The position numbers and the translations under genes are program-made. A DNA stretch of 64,000 bases from Schistosoma mansoni (lineage: Eukaryota > Platyhelminthes > Trematoda > Strigeidida > Schistosomatidae), in contig NC_031495.1 of assembly GCF_000237925.1 (NCBI RefSeq), positions 4,813,852-4,877,851 of the forward strand, given 5' to 3'. Under the pieces are notes generated by a model. The model was given only the letters and a program-made list of their open reading frames with translations. It ran no database searches and had not been told where the DNA came from. This document shows positions 1 through 31,912 of this stretch, one piece after another. The stretch's first letter is position 1, and each line of letters begins with the position of its first letter.

Positions 1-70
1 ATGCCATCTACAGACTCATGAATCAACTTTTAAAGTTACTGCAATCTCCACAAAACCCCTTTCTGGGGAT
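1..70 (+). repeat. Fragment resembling the tail of hammerhead family B
   Basis: The stretch contains a GACTCATGA-like motif followed by a CAATCTCCACAAAACCCC motif, which is the order seen at the 3' end of family B copies such as 62843-63268. It is short and cut by the window edge, so the assignment is tentative. Confidence 0.3.
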
Positions 71-79
71 AATCGAGTG

Positions 80-3000
80 GAACTTTGTATTTGGGTATCA
101 AATAACTCTATCGTTAGGAATAAACTAAAAGATGAGTTATTGTCGAACAAGAAAAGTTCCATGACCTATCGATTCGTGATCCAGGTCCGTGACCCTAAAG
201 TTTCAGGCAGTAGTAGTTCATGTGAAACTTCATAGCTGCCATCGATGAGGAATACTTAGGATTCTACTTTTGTGAATTATCTTTCTCTGAAGCTTGTGAA
301 AGTCGTGAAAAATTCTCAGGTAGAAAATTGAACCCAAATTATTTTATTTAGAAGTATCATTCAGATGCCTAGCTGAGTCTAGCAGCATCTATCTCAAAGG
401 TCAACTTGAAAGATGAAAAATACATACGTTAGAAAGTCTTACGTTCGTGCTAGCATGAAAGAGTAGATCATGGAAAATGTAATTGTTCATCCACATATAT
501 ACGACGTTCTGCATACAACATTTTATTCTTAGAGAAGTGTTTTAGCGAAAAATCGAAATAACATCTCTATCTTTTCGTAAAAATGAGGTATAGGTACTGC
601 CAAAATGTTGTAGTATTCGGGATAAATAATATAAAGGGTAAAAGTACCTAAACGTTTTGCACATAACGGTCGTTTGTGTCTTCTGTGAACCTTAAAATTC
701 TTCAGGACGTGCAGATTTTGAGAGGTTGTCAGACAGTGTCAAACTTGTGGCTGTATCTCGTTTGGGTTAGGGGACGGAAAATCCAGAGGAAAGGGTTACC
801 TATAATGTTAGAACCATACAGCAGTGCGACAGAAATATGTTGTCCATTGGAGAACATGCTAAATTAAATGCATCTTGTCTGTAAGCCATATCACGTGGAG
901 TTATCAATCCATATTTTATAGGGCTGGGAAATCTACGAATTCTCTCTAGATTCTGAGTAGACTAAGTAGAGTAAACTAAGTGGAGTGAACCAAGTCCAGT
1001 GTAGTGTATCAAGGATATGGTTTGCCGAAACAATAACACCGAGTATGACTAGTTCGAACTCGTGGATCCACTTGAAATCTGAAGAATCTCTATAAAAAAC
1101 CCAAACCAAATTATATTCGAGTATGCCATGAGACGCATCACTTAAGGCAACTCGTCAGTTTAGATTGCATAAGTTCGGGAATTCATCTTTCAATAAAGGA
1201 GTTATCGAATGGTCAGAATATCTTCATTAGACGTCGGTAAATTCCTGGAGTCCTGCAGTGGTACTAAGAGGTGTATGGAAGAAATTAATTAGTCTGGACT
1301 ATTTCTTTATAATGATTCATACATTAGATATTTCGATACCGTCAAATTGAATTTCGACCTTGAAGCGGTGTTGATGTGTATGACATTTCTACACCGTCTA
1401 CCGTTCAAATGTGTGGTTTGTTTCTCGGAAAAATTATTTCCGGTGACATGAATTTTATCAACTCATGGTTTTTTTAATAAATTTGCCCAAAAATCAGATA
1501 AAACTTAGATATTTAGTATTGTAGTACAAACAATAGTTTATATATAAACTATGATATATTATACTTCTCAATATTGTAATTGGGATATATTCCAATTATA
1601 GTTTTGATTCTCTTTTTGGTGTTTGGGAAAGTTGCCAATTTTCAACGTAATAAGGAAGAAGCATCTGGCTATGCCTTTTAACGAGTCATAAGAATTTTAT
1701 TGCTTCGAAGCCTTTGGTATGTTCGCTAATAGGCATTTAGGAGTGAAATTGGTACAAAGCTGATTATAGCTTTAAATTTTGTGCCCCACAGATCGAGTAC
1801 ATAATTTGGACTTTACTAGCCTAACATAAGCTACCTTTAATCGTTGATTCAGCTTGGCAATGAGCGAAGTCGATAACATGTGGGCATTTAAATTAGCTTA
1901 AATGCTCACTTACTAGACTATGGTTTAAAATCATTGCCTCTTGATTCTTAGGGTCAAAAGTCGTTCATAAATTATAGTCTTCTCTTAATGGAACTTCTAA
2001 CAATTCTCTATAACGAGGCACTAAATATTGGAGTGTAGGTCAACTGGTATTTATCTACCCACTGTCGAACCTTTTATTTAATAAGACAACATGTTTTAGC
2101 CGTGACAAAATTTACCAAACTTGGAAAGCACCGAATGTGTTGGTTCACTTTGTAAGGGTGAATTGAAGAATTATTTTCACTAAAAGGTCTATCCACAGCT
2201 CTGCACATTTGACCTAATAGTCAAAAAAATGTTTACTACTGATCTAATCCGTCAAATATGTCTTTACCTCATTTCAGCATCCAAATATATTTATCACTTC
2301 AACTTTCCCCTAGACCTTTATTGAAGGCGACTTTCGATTCCGCCGATAGGAAGACTATTTTGGTTGTATCTTCTCTCAACAAAAGTCCTGAAAATACATA
2401 AGGTCTCAAGTTTCCTGTTTTGGCTAAAAAATTTGCATAAAAGCTTGAGGAAAATAGTTTGAGGCACTGTTGATTTCTGCCGTAAATACTCGTTTTCAAC
2501 TAACTTTGTCGTACATCTGATAATGGTAGCTGATCACTTACCTAGAGTTCAGAACACAAACAGTACGATCCTGTCTCGAAGGTCACTTCAAGATGAAACT
2601 TTTTGAGCGTTTAACATTTGTTGGTTGACGTATCAGAGCTAGTTTTGACCTGATACCAATCCTACCCTTAGTTATTAAACGTTATATAAAGCTAACTTCG
2701 CTTAGGTCGTTTTTGTAAGACCCAATTTGTTAAGGATCAAATCAGTCAAACCGGGCATAAACATGCATCTGTTCAAGTGTCGCACTAATGTAGCGAGATA
2801 AAACCAACAAACTGAATAGTGAAGGGGTTTAAATAATAAAATTATCAAGGATATAAAAGACTCATTATGAAGAACATGGTTCGGAAAAGGGAATAAAGTA
2901 GATAGATATAAAGGTAAAAAGTAATGCCAAATTTTACGATTTACAGAGCGGTAAAGAATAAACCAATTTAGGCCACTAAAAATTATTTTGAGCCATGTCA

Positions 3001-3312
3001 CCTTGGGTCTTGAACTTTACGTGGTTAAATAAATTTCTGCATAGCTTTAATAACGTGGTTTGTACTTATCGATTTGCAGTGCATAGTACCTGCTATAGAT
3101 AAAGCATATTATTTAACAATTTACTATTTAGCCTCAAAATAAAAAACATAAATAAATATAGAAAGAACTGATGACCTGTCAAAGATCCCATCAAAGCGTT
3201 ATTGGCTAGAGGGGAAACCAGCAAGCGAGTATCGTTGAGTATGGGATGGAATTCTTTGTAAGCACAGAAAGTCAATTATGTTAACTTGAATTAATTGAAA
3301 TGACTACTTCAT
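80..3312. other. Intergenic DNA without recognisable genes
   Basis: No open frame here has a recognisable domain or a plausible splice context. The frames longer than 60 codons (for example near 2300-2500 and 2700-3000 on the - strand) look like chance frames in AT-rich DNA. A degenerate 10-12 bp repeat built on AGTAGAGTAAACTAAG occurs at about 945-1015. No RNA gene was seen. Confidence 0.5.
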
Positions 3313-3314
3313 AG

Positions 3315-3841
3315 ATTTATTTATTTATTTATTTAAACACATAAATATTGGTACAAGGAAGCACCAGATACATATGCGCCATACAAATCTCATTCGATTT
3401 GTATGAGGGCTGTGATACTGCCCAGGTGCCCAAACTGAAGCAGGTGGTTTTCTTAGGGGACCACACCCGGAGCCTTTGACCTGAATGTCTGATCCACAAG
3501 ACAGTGGAGCATCATGAGGAGATGCAGTCCCATGGTAGCCGGTGATCAACGGTTGATTCGTACGCCATTTGTTCTATCAGGATACTGGAGCCCATGTACA
3601 CCATTGGTTTGGAATCAGGGTTTTCCAACTCCCCTAGGTGGATCCTCCACATCCACCAACCCGGTTAAAGCGCCGGACATTCGCTTTTCGTCCTCTCAAT
3701 TTCATAAACAACACCCGTGGTGCGAGAAGGCAGTGAGTAGGACTTCCCTGTCAGAGGCTATATATTCGCTGGCCATGTGAGAGCATTTCGAGAGGGAGAG
3801 CACTCTCCCCACTCTTGGCCGTACCAGGGCATTTGGGGGCA
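3315..3841 (+). repeat. R520 dispersed repeat, copy 1
   Basis: This is a near-full copy of an unnamed ~520-bp repeat found at least eight times in the window. One end is an (ATTT)n-like tract followed by AAACACATAAATATTGGTAC; the other end is CCAGGGCATTTGGGGGC. Near the AT-rich end lies an inverted repeat around ATTTGATTTGT/ACAAATCTCAT. Short open frames inside it recur in other copies but resemble no known protein, so I treat them as non-coding. Confidence 0.8.
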
Positions 3842-4766
3842 TAGATTACACATATCGAGTCTCCATGTTAGTCTGGAAAAATATCAGTACGATGAAACCA
3901 AGACAGGGTGTGAAGTAACTTACCAGGAATCTGGTTTGTGTGAAAGTGTTCTCTTGAAAAGCTGACTGATGACGCCTCATTAACTGCGGTGGTTGGAAAA
4001 TATGTTATGCGTGCTTAACCACCACCTGCAGCGAGATTTAATGTTGGTTGCCGTAATGATAAGTTAGAAGAAAACTACGGATGGTCGCACGATCACATCA
4101 TCAGTTATTGACTTTTAAACTGAGTAAAGTCAGCAGGCATAAAATTTCAGTTTGGTCTTCAGTCAACGTTTCCAATTTATCTATAGAGATGTTAAGCGAT
4201 TGCCCAAAAACGATCACAATGGTGACAATTTGAATTTATTTCTTATCTTCCCCTACGTAATGAGTTTAGTATTAATTCATACTTTGATCCTACTTGCTGC
4301 CTTTAAACTAATTTTAGTATGTTAAGTTTCACTAAAGTAATGATACTCTCTCTTCTCTGCTTTGTCTTGCTGATTTCTCTTGATGCAATGTCACAAGCGC
4401 TCAGTACTTAAACCTATGCATAGTAGGCTTCTGAGTTTTATATGACTGACTGGTTAGTTAGTCAATAATAGTAATACAAGTTGTCTAGAATAAAATTAGC
4501 GAACAGTCAAGTCGCGTTTGATGTAAATATGAGATTTTACTAAAACAGATGAAGCGAAACAGGGAAATACTAAAGAAATAATCTTTAAGTGTATTTAAAT
4601 TCATGTGCATTCCAACATCTTTTTTGTTATGCATTTTTTATTGTTTATAGAACACTTATTTGAATACAGACGATTTCATAAAAGTCGTCGAAATTAATAA
4701 AATTCTTATTCAGACACTTTATGTTGCCTCGAATAAAACTACTTGTGGTGTAGTTAATAACTAAGC
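3842..4766. other. Upstream region of the calpain gene
   Basis: This stretch precedes the calpain start codon. It is AT-rich. A TTTATAG at about 4648 could be a 3' splice site for a non-coding leader exon or a trans-spliced leader, but nothing in the sequence decides this. No convincing core promoter element was recognised. Confidence 0.3.
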
Positions 4767-24427
<19,661 letters not shown>

Positions 24428-24767
24428 TATAAGAGAAGTAGATCAATATTGTTTTTGGTTATCTGTGATTTCTTGACTATATCTATGCGTTAAACTGAGG
24501 TTAATTATGAATGATGTGTATGCTGTAATCGCACCATCATCATCATCACTCCGTTTGAGAGGGTGATCAATTCATTACCACTGTTTGTTTTATACTTGTG
24601 ATATAATGCATAAACTGTGATAAATCTCTCTTTCTCTGTCTTTCTCCTCTCTCTCTCATTCTTTTGTGATATATATACTTCTGTTTGTATGATCCCTTTA
24701 CTCCTATGTACTTTTAAACTATTTAATAACAATACTATAGAAGATACAGTTTTGGGATTATGTAATT

Positions 24768-24777
24768 AATAAATAAA
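24768..24777 (+). terminator. Probable poly(A) signal of the calpain gene
   Basis: Two overlapping AATAAA hexamers lie about 340 bp after the stop codon, and no other unit intervenes. The implied 3' UTR is AT-rich with a CT-rich stretch at about 24628-24663. Position is inferred from the hexamers only. Confidence 0.5.
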
Positions 24778-24898
24778 TAATGGTGTCAGTATTTTATCGT
24801 CTTTTTATATAGTGAATAGGCGACGTCAATCGATATAGGAACCCAAGGTTTCAGCTTCGTTCTAACATTTACGAACTAGGCCCTTATAAAATCTTGGA

Positions 24899-25340
24899 GG
24901 AACTAGTTTTCTCCTTGGAACTGTTAGTTCCTATCATTCTATTTTACAGTTATAAACTATCAATAAGCTATTTGAGTTACAACTGACCTCTTGTAGGATT
25001 AAGATATTGGCTAATTGAATAAACAGGTGCGACATTCATTATTGTTCACTGATCAACTGATGCTGTTTTTTATACGCATTAAAATCTGTCTACTTAATAG
25101 AAGGATAAACATGAATATTGCTAGTTTGTTAAACAAAAGAAAGGAGAAGGTTAAATTAAATAAAACAGTGGCTGTCAGGACTCAGTAGTTGAGTGGATAT
25201 CAAGATGGCGTTTGAAGCGAAAGGTACTGCGTTCGAGTCGAGTTCGAGAGTGAACATCAACACTGAGATGCAGGTATATCCAGCTGAACAGTCCCAAATA
25301 GGATGAAACGCGCGTCAAACTGGATTCCACTGTTAGCCAC
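24899..25340 (+). repeat. Segment duplicated in inverse orientation at 57750-58205
   Basis: The segment consists of about 270 bp of otherwise unique DNA (24899-25167) and the first part of an SM-alpha copy. Shared landmarks are GTTCCTATCATTCTATTTTA, GCTAATTGAATAAACAGG-like sequence and AATATTGCTAGTTTGTTAAA. It starts just after the calpain gene. Confidence 0.8.
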
Positions 25341-25485
25341 TATCCATCTTTGCTTATAATACTTGTGAATTAAGACTATATCGAGGTAATGCACACAGTA
25401 TGCACATATGCCAATAAAAGACTGACCAGTTGCAGTGCTAAACATCAATTGGAAGATTCAAACAAACAATACTAATTGAATACAA
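25168..25485 (+). repeat. SM-alpha hammerhead retroposon, core mutated
   Basis: tRNA-like region, ribozyme region and tail (to AAACAAACAATACTAATTG) are all present. The core reads CTGAACAG instead of CTGANGAG, so self-cleavage is not expected. The B box is disturbed by a small duplication (GTTCGAGTCGAGTTCGAG). This copy has the AAA insertion after GUC. Confidence 0.82.
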
Positions 25486-25489
25486 AAAA

Positions 25490-26510
25490 AGTAATTGTTC
25501 AGACGATCCGTTTATCTAGTTTTCTGAGACATGACAATATTGGCGGTTTGATTGTATTAGAACCTGACTGTGAAATCATTTGTTACTTGACCTCCCTAAT
25601 AAATACATCCTGCTAGACGGTCAATGTGGAGGCAAAAGACAAACTCCATCTGCCAAATAATAATACAACTAATCTATATTTATAAGGTGTCAGAATGAAT
25701 TAGATGTGTTGATTGGAGATAACCTGTAACAACGTATATTTCTTGCTTATTATATTTACTTCAAACTCTCATTTAACCTATGAATCACACAGTCATTTAC
25801 ATTATGAATTCCAGTCAGTAGATTAGATTACTCAGATCGCTGAATAAAAATTGTACATTAAACAATTTAAGAGAATAGCTTATTGATAATTGAACTACAA
25901 CTACATGTTATATCGATTGTTTGGGTGCCCTGTTAATATATGACGTTATAAGACCGCCTATCAATAATACACAAAAGCCGTATGAGCAGTCTTGAGTACT
26001 TATCAATGCTCCTTTCTGCCTAGCTCGGTCAGTTAAGTCCAGAACCCTGATAACAGCCTCTGCAATATGAATCATTATTCTCAAACATACTGGGTTTATA
26101 TACCACAATCAAACTGACCACATTGTACCATAAAATAGGAAACAACATTTGTACAAGATTTAGCCAAATATGGCTGTGAATAGGGGGGACAGTAGTTAAT
26201 GGACTCAGGAATGTCAAATCGTACAGTAGTAGTCTATGGGTTAAAATAAAGCTCATAATAAAAGGAAATATACAGATCACATTGGTCCACAAATACTCCT
26301 CAAAGTTACCATTCATAATTCTCCACTATAATTAATAGTTGGTCTGCGGTTCTTATTGATACTATACGGATTCTTTTGAATATAGTCTGAACTAATTTAT
26401 ACATTCTAATATAAACCATACTGTTAAGTCACTGAACTATAATGGGACTTTTTTGAATTGCAAGTCAGATACTCTTATCCCAGTCTCCGATTTAGTCAAA
26501 CAATAAATTA
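25490..26510. other. AT-rich intergenic DNA, nothing recognised
   Basis: No gene, RNA gene or clear repeat was recognised. Two overlapping - strand frames of 66 and 95 codons near 25908-26316 match no family and have no splice context. Confidence 0.45.
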
Positions 26511-26608
26511 TCATAGTTGAAAGCATGAGTCAAATGAAGCTAGGCCACCAAGGAAAACCCGGAATCACTGGATGGCCGTTTCATCTTATTGTGGGACTCC
26601 TCAGCAGT
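26511..26608 (-). repeat. Family B fragment, left half of a fold-back pair
   Basis: Antisense family B from the 3' tail (GTTGAAAGCATGAGTCAA) to CTCCTCAGCAGT at the ribozyme. It abuts the sense copy that follows. Confidence 0.75.
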
Positions 26609-26853
26609 TAGACATTAACACCGTTGGATGCCGGCAAGCTCAGTGGTCTAGTGGTTAAGCGCTTGCGCGCGAGACTGATAGGTCCTGGGTTCGAATCTCA
26701 CGAGGCGGGATCGTGGATGCACACTGCTGAGGAGTCCCACAATGTGACTCAACGGCCGTCCAGTGCTTCCAGGTTTTCCACGGTGGTCTAGCTTCAATTG
26801 ACTCATGCTTTCAACTATGCAAATACTAAATCTCCACGAAGAAAGCTCTTCTG
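26609..26853 (+). repeat. Family B retroposon, right half of a fold-back pair
   Basis: It contains ATTAACACCGTTGGATGCCG, the A-box region (GTGGTCTAGTGGTTAAGCG), the B box GGGTTCGAATCTC, and CTGAGGAG. The GAAA of the ribozyme is replaced by a TGACTCAAC sequence, so the core is lost. The end GACTCATGCTTTCAACTATG mirrors the start of the antisense half. Confidence 0.8.
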
Positions 26854-27038
26854 AATAAATTATCAGTTAATTGTCATTCACTGAAGATATTATGTATTTC
26901 AGAGATTTTAATCGCTGAACGATTCCCATTGTTATAAAATCTTGTGATTAAACCCATTTCAGAGATTGTTTATTGGAAACCTATAGCTAGTTTATTAAAC
27001 TGTCTCAAAGTGATACTGATAGAACTTAAAATTGCTAT

Positions 27039-27526
27039 TCGTTCGTTGCCTGTTACTCCCAATGGAGCATAGGCCGCCGACCAGCTTTCTCCAACCCACT
27101 CTGTCCTGGGCCTTCCTTTCTAGTTCTATCCAATGGTTGTTCATTCTTCTCATGTCTGTTTCCATTTCTCGGCGTAATGTGTTCTTTAGTCTTCCTCTTC
27201 TCCTTTGACCTTCATGATTCCATGTGAGGGCTTGTCTTGTGACACAATTGGGTGATTTCCTCAAAGTGTGCCCAATCCACTTCCAGTGCTTCTTTCCGGT
27301 TTCTTCCTCCGCTGGAATCTGGTCCGTTGTCTCCCACAGTAACTTGTTGCTGATAGTGTCTGGCCAACGGATCCGAAGTATCTTGCGTAGACAGCTGTTA
27401 ATAAACATTTGTATCTTCTGGATAATGGCTTTCGTAGTTCTCCACGTCTCCGCCCCATACAGTAGAACTGTCTTGACATTTGTATTGAAAATTCTAACCT
27501 TGGTGTTGGTTCAAGTTGTCATACAT
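27039..27526 (-). mobile_element. RTE-like family 2 insertion with 15-bp target duplication
   Basis: The 488-bp insert encodes on the - strand an open C-terminal part of a LINE protein ([67 protein letters not shown]). ACTTAAAATTGCTAT occurs exactly at 27024-27038 and 27527-27541. The frame is still open over about 137 codons, so the copy is young. Confidence 0.92.
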
Positions 27527-27939
27527 ACTTAAAATTGCTATGACTTATGTAAATTCACTTGAATACTACTTATAATTGAAAATTAGTAATAATTTATTCT
27601 CACTAGATTTCTGTTTATATATAAACGAACACTTAATATATATTTCTCTATTATTATAAAGTTGATCTACTGGATAGGCATATCATTGTTCATTGTTTAT
27701 TAAACTCTTTTTAGTTATTTGTAAAAATTAATATTTGCGTTTTCTAGGAGGGGATATGGGTTACAGATTGATCTCAATGAAAGTACCATTCAAAATTAGG
27801 GAACATTGAATGGCTGTTTCGTCCTGTTGTGGGTCTTTCCACCATTGAACTACGTATCACAAATACCAACAACTAGTTAAACTCATGTTAACAGAATCTC
27901 TCCTTCAAAAGTATAATCGTGTGCTCATTAGTAACTTAC

Positions 27940-28225
27940 TTTAAAATAAATTCCTGAAGTTTTGGTGGAAAGCCATGACCGGTGAATAGAATGAAGTAGT
28001 GGTCATCATCAACATTGGATAATGGGAGTAAATTGGTTGAACTTTCTAGTGCGTATCTGCATATGCTAACTCAGTGGTTTAATAGTAACCACTCGCCGTG
28101 AGACTTGAAAATCCTCTGTATAATCTCTTGCAAGATTATCAGGGTTTACAACCTAAACGTCTCACACTTCTATGAAATAGCTGTCCTGTCCCCTGATCTT
28201 TAATGGCACCCCAACTAATGTCAGT
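27940..28225 (+). repeat. Possible old family B-like copy
   Basis: GCTAACTCAGTGGTTTAATAG at 28059 resembles the family B A-box region, followed by diverged sequence. No ribozyme core is visible. Weak similarity only. Confidence 0.3.
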
Positions 28226-28261
28226 CGATGACGGATAATACTTATTGATTAGACTTATCTC

Positions 28262-29800
28262 AGCAAAGTCCCCCTATCATGGCTATAATACTTAAACGTT
28301 TAGTTCAGTAATTTTACTGAATTATACTAACTTTATTAACTTTCACGCAGGTATCTATATATAAAATATTTACTTGAAAAGATATGTTACTACTTTTTGA
28401 CATGCTATTTCATGTACAGGGAAGAAATCTTCTAGTTAATTACCACTTTTCAGTACATATAAGATAGAGGATCAATTTTTATTTAGCTTTTAATGTCAGT
28501 TATAGGACTGCTAAAAATCAGTTAACATTAAGTGGTTGTCTTATAAAGAACTGTAACCCAGTATCACTCACCATCGAATCCATGGACGACTGAGCCTAGA
28601 ACAACCAGACATTGTAGTTTATACGCTGTGAACACCATAATAGGTTACGATTTCCTATCAGTTCGCAATAAAGCTCATTATGTTCAAATGATATTACCTT
28701 GCATCGGTTGTCTTTATCAGTTTCTGTGATCCCAGAGATCTCACACTCTTGTTAGATTTTCTACAAATATATTTCATGACTGAAGACTGATTTATTCCTA
28801 TGGTACCGAATGATCTTTTTATACCATAAATTTATTGAGATTGGAACACTCCTATCCTATTATAGAATAATAAAGTAATGCAAAACATAAACGTCCTGGA
28901 TCTGACATCTTAGAAGTACTAGTCCTGACACTGTATCAGGTTTCAATCCACAAAGTTTCTTGGTTTATTCTTTCATTTCTCTAATGGTTAAGCTCACCAA
29001 ACGGGATTGATAATGGCACCAATTATTATCATACCTATTGTGGACAGCTTATGGCTTACTGGTTAAATAAGTTTTGAATCTGCTAAAAAAACCTTTTCTT
29101 CAGTCAATATCATAAGCATTCAGCCATCACTGAAGAGAATGCGATCGAGAACAAATGTAATAGGAATTAATTTATTATATGATCGATTACGACTATAATT
29201 TAACTGTCCTACCCATTATAAACTTGAAACTACTTCAAAAGACAAGCTAGAGGGTTTGATTAGAAACGCATACCAATTAAGCAAAGAGCATTCATCTAAC
29301 TGACAGATGTCCAGTTAAGATATTACTCTTTATAAAACTTTACTTTTCTTGTTTGTTTACTTCTGATATCTGTGACTAAATGGTAAACCTGAAAATTAGC
29401 TTAATTATTTGTGCTACTTAATATATTGTAAGTAGTATAAATGTATTAGAAACATTTATATACTTTGCATATCGGTCCTTATCAAAATAATTTCTATGAA
29501 ACTTTCTGATCACTTTAAGTTACAAAACACCTAACCGAGAACTTTATTGAAAGTGAATTATCCTTTTTTAATATTTTATTGTAATCAAATGGGAATATAA
29601 CTTAAGGAAGTTTATTTATTCATACATTTCTATTTCCCATGAGTTTAACAATAAATCTGAATAAAGGACAATGTATTTTTCTTTAGTAAGATGTTTTAAT
29701 ATGATAAGTTTTTAGCTATATAACTCTCTCCACATAAATATATTTTTACAAAGAAATGGGTGAGAATTAACTTGGTATAGTTTGCTTGTATCTTCCCATC
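28262..29800. other. AT-rich intergenic DNA, nothing recognised
   Basis: No open frame with a domain, no RNA gene and no repeat shared with the rest of the window was recognised. Confidence 0.45.
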
Positions 29801-29809
29801 GTTGTTCAG

Positions 29810-29960
29810 GGCTGCAATTGATCAATTGCGAACGGTACTAGGTCCGAGTTCCAGGGTGAACGTAATCCCTGGGATGCAAGTACATCCAAATAGAACAAAA
29901 CGCGCGTCCTATACTCTACTGCTAACCACCATCCATATTTGCTTATAATGGTTAAAGTAA
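29810..29960 (+). repeat. SM-alpha fragment with ribozyme deletion
   Basis: B-box region (GGTCCGAGTTCCAGGG), then ACATCCAAATAGAACAAAAC and GCGCGTCCTA. The CTGANGAG part of the core is deleted. It belongs to the type without the AAA insertion. Confidence 0.65.
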
Positions 29961-30049
29961 TCTACTTCGTTTTGTTTTGAAAGTAATTCAATACCAAGTA
30001 ACGACAATAGTTTTCACATGTTAACTAATATGTTAAATAAATCCATTTA

Positions 30050-30262
30050 GTATTGCTTGTTTGAATCTTCCCATCGATGTATTAGGACTGCAACTGGTCA
30101 GTCTCTAATTGGCATATGTGCATACTGTGCGTATTGCCTCGATATAGCCTCAATTCACAAGCATGTTAAGCAGAGATGGATAGTGGCTAGCAGTGGAATC
30201 CAGTTTGACGCGCGTTTCGTCCTATTTGGGACTCGTCATCTGGATGTACCTGCATCTCAGAG
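30050..30262 (-). repeat. SM-alpha, antisense half of a fold-back pair
   Basis: On the - strand it holds the ribozyme (core ATGACGAG...GAAACGCGCGTC, first core base changed) and the whole tail to AAACAA. The sense half follows without a gap. Confidence 0.8.
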
Positions 30263-30510
30263 ATTCAAACAAACAATACTGAATGAATTTAAACTTCACC
30301 CCATCGCACAAGCAAGTGGCTATCAGGACTCAGTGGCCGAGTGGATAACGCGATGGCCTTTGAAGCAAGGGTACTGGGTTCGAGTCCCAGGGTGAACATC
30401 AACACAGATGCAGGTACGTCCAGCTGACGAGTCCCAAATAGGACGAAACGCGCGCCAAGCCAGATTCCACTGTTGGCCACTATCCATCTCTGCTTAACAT
30501 GTTAAATAAA
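30263..30510 (+). repeat. SM-alpha, sense half of a fold-back pair
   Basis: Tail end, A box (GTGGCCGAGTGGATAACG), B box (GGGTTCGAGTCCC) and ribozyme are present. The core CTGACGAG and GAAAC are intact but the cleavage triplet is GCC instead of GUC. Arms 30166-30262 and 30405-30497 are near reverse complements, so the transcript would fold on itself. Confidence 0.82.
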
Positions 30511-30609
30511 TGTTTAGAATCATTGCATATTTTATTTACTATGGTGATAAGAATAGATATCTCAATTGAAAAACTATAAAATTATGTTCAGAAGTAATTT
30601 TGGTGTCTA

Positions 30610-30740
30610 CCTAACATAACCATAAAAAACTAGGATGCTTTAGAAAACCTTTGTATCCTAGTATGCGACTTCTTAAAAGTCCATATCTACGTTATGATCT
30701 AGGATTGGACACGCGTCCAACTCATAACCTTTAAACCACC
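30610..30740 (-). repeat. Possible old family B copy
   Basis: AAAACTAGGATGCTTTAG, CCTAGTATGCGACTTCTTA and the spacing between them follow antisense family B with many changes. Tentative. Confidence 0.3.
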
Positions 30741-30999
30741 GAACCAGCATTCAGTGGTTCACATATTGGACATGAATATGACAGAGTTATTGATGCCAAC
30801 TGATGAAAAACGAAACGGCTACCTAATATGTACTAAGCTTTCATCAGTTATCTGACTGAAGTTAACACATGGCATAAACTGAAGACAATACGAATATCCA
30901 CACACTCCTATTATGTTTATTTTTAGAACATATTTTAATACATTAAATATATCCTTAGAAGTCTTTCCAGTTATGTAGACATTTAGTATTGAATGATGT

Positions 31000-31280
31000 G
31001 ATGTGTGCTACTGATGTCAATAGATATAAATAGTATGTATCATCAATTGAAAGTGAAATGTCTGGAGGTAGAAGGTTAAGAAGATCAACGAAATGAGAAC
31101 GAGAACAAAGAATAATTTGTGTGGATATGAAGGAACAATGAAGTCGAAGATGACTGAATGATATTTTGCAAATGAATTATTTGCTGTATGATTCTCAGAT
31201 TTTACTAAGATATTTCAGTGTCCCCACTTGTGTTCTCGTTCACTGTAATAATACTATTACTTTTAATAAAGTATTAAGTT
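31000..31280 (-). repeat. R330 dispersed repeat, copy 2
   Basis: Antisense copy: GTTCTCGTTCACTGTAATAAT at the right end, GATTGAGAAGATC-like middle block and a decayed palindrome at about 31013-31040. It is the reverse complement of the copy at 32985. Confidence 0.65.
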
Positions 31281-31424
31281 TTCAAATAAATGAGAAAGAT
31301 AATAATTCATGAGCAAGATAGATATTATCGATAATTTAGGTCATACCATCAATGATTTATATGAAATATGTTAGTTAAAACAAACATCATTCTTGAACTT
31401 CATACTTTTATTACTATTATTATT

Positions 31425-31912
31425 ATTATTTAAACACATAAATATTGGTACAAGGAATCACCAGATATATATGCGCCACACAAATCTCATTTGATTTGTG
31501 TGAGGGCTATGATACTGCACAGGTGTCCAAACTGAAGTAGGTGGTTTCCTTAGGGAGCCACACCCGGAGCCTTTGACCTAAAGGTCTGATTCACAAGACA
31601 GTGGAGCATCATGAGGAGATGCAGTCCCATGGTATCTGGTGAACAACGATTGATTCATACACCATTTGTTCCCTCAGGATACTGGAGTCAGCCCATGTGC
31701 AACGTTGGTTTGAAATCAGGGTTTTCAACGTCTCAGGCAACCCGGTTAAAGCGCCGGACATTCAATTTCGTAAACAACAGTAATGCCACTGTGAGAAGGC
31801 AGTGAGTAGGACTTCCCTTACAGAGGCTATATATGCGTGGCTATATGAGAGCATTTGGAGAAGGAGAGCGGACTCTCCACACTCTCGGCCGTACCAGGGC
31901 ATTTGGGGGCTC
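31425..31912 (+). repeat. R520 dispersed repeat, copy 6
   Basis: Near-full copy, beginning after a (TTA)n tract with AAACACATAAATATTGGTAC and ending CCAGGGCATTTGGGGGCTCA. It has a deletion in the middle relative to copies 2 and 3. Confidence 0.8.

Noticed and set aside
3514-3780. 88-codon frame in R520
   Set aside because: Similar frames recur in other R520 copies only because the repeat is conserved; they differ in length, are interrupted in some copies and match no protein domain.
26640-26710. Functional tRNA gene with A and B boxes
   Set aside because: The boxes are those of family B retroposons; the acceptor stem does not pair and the unit runs on into the ribozyme.
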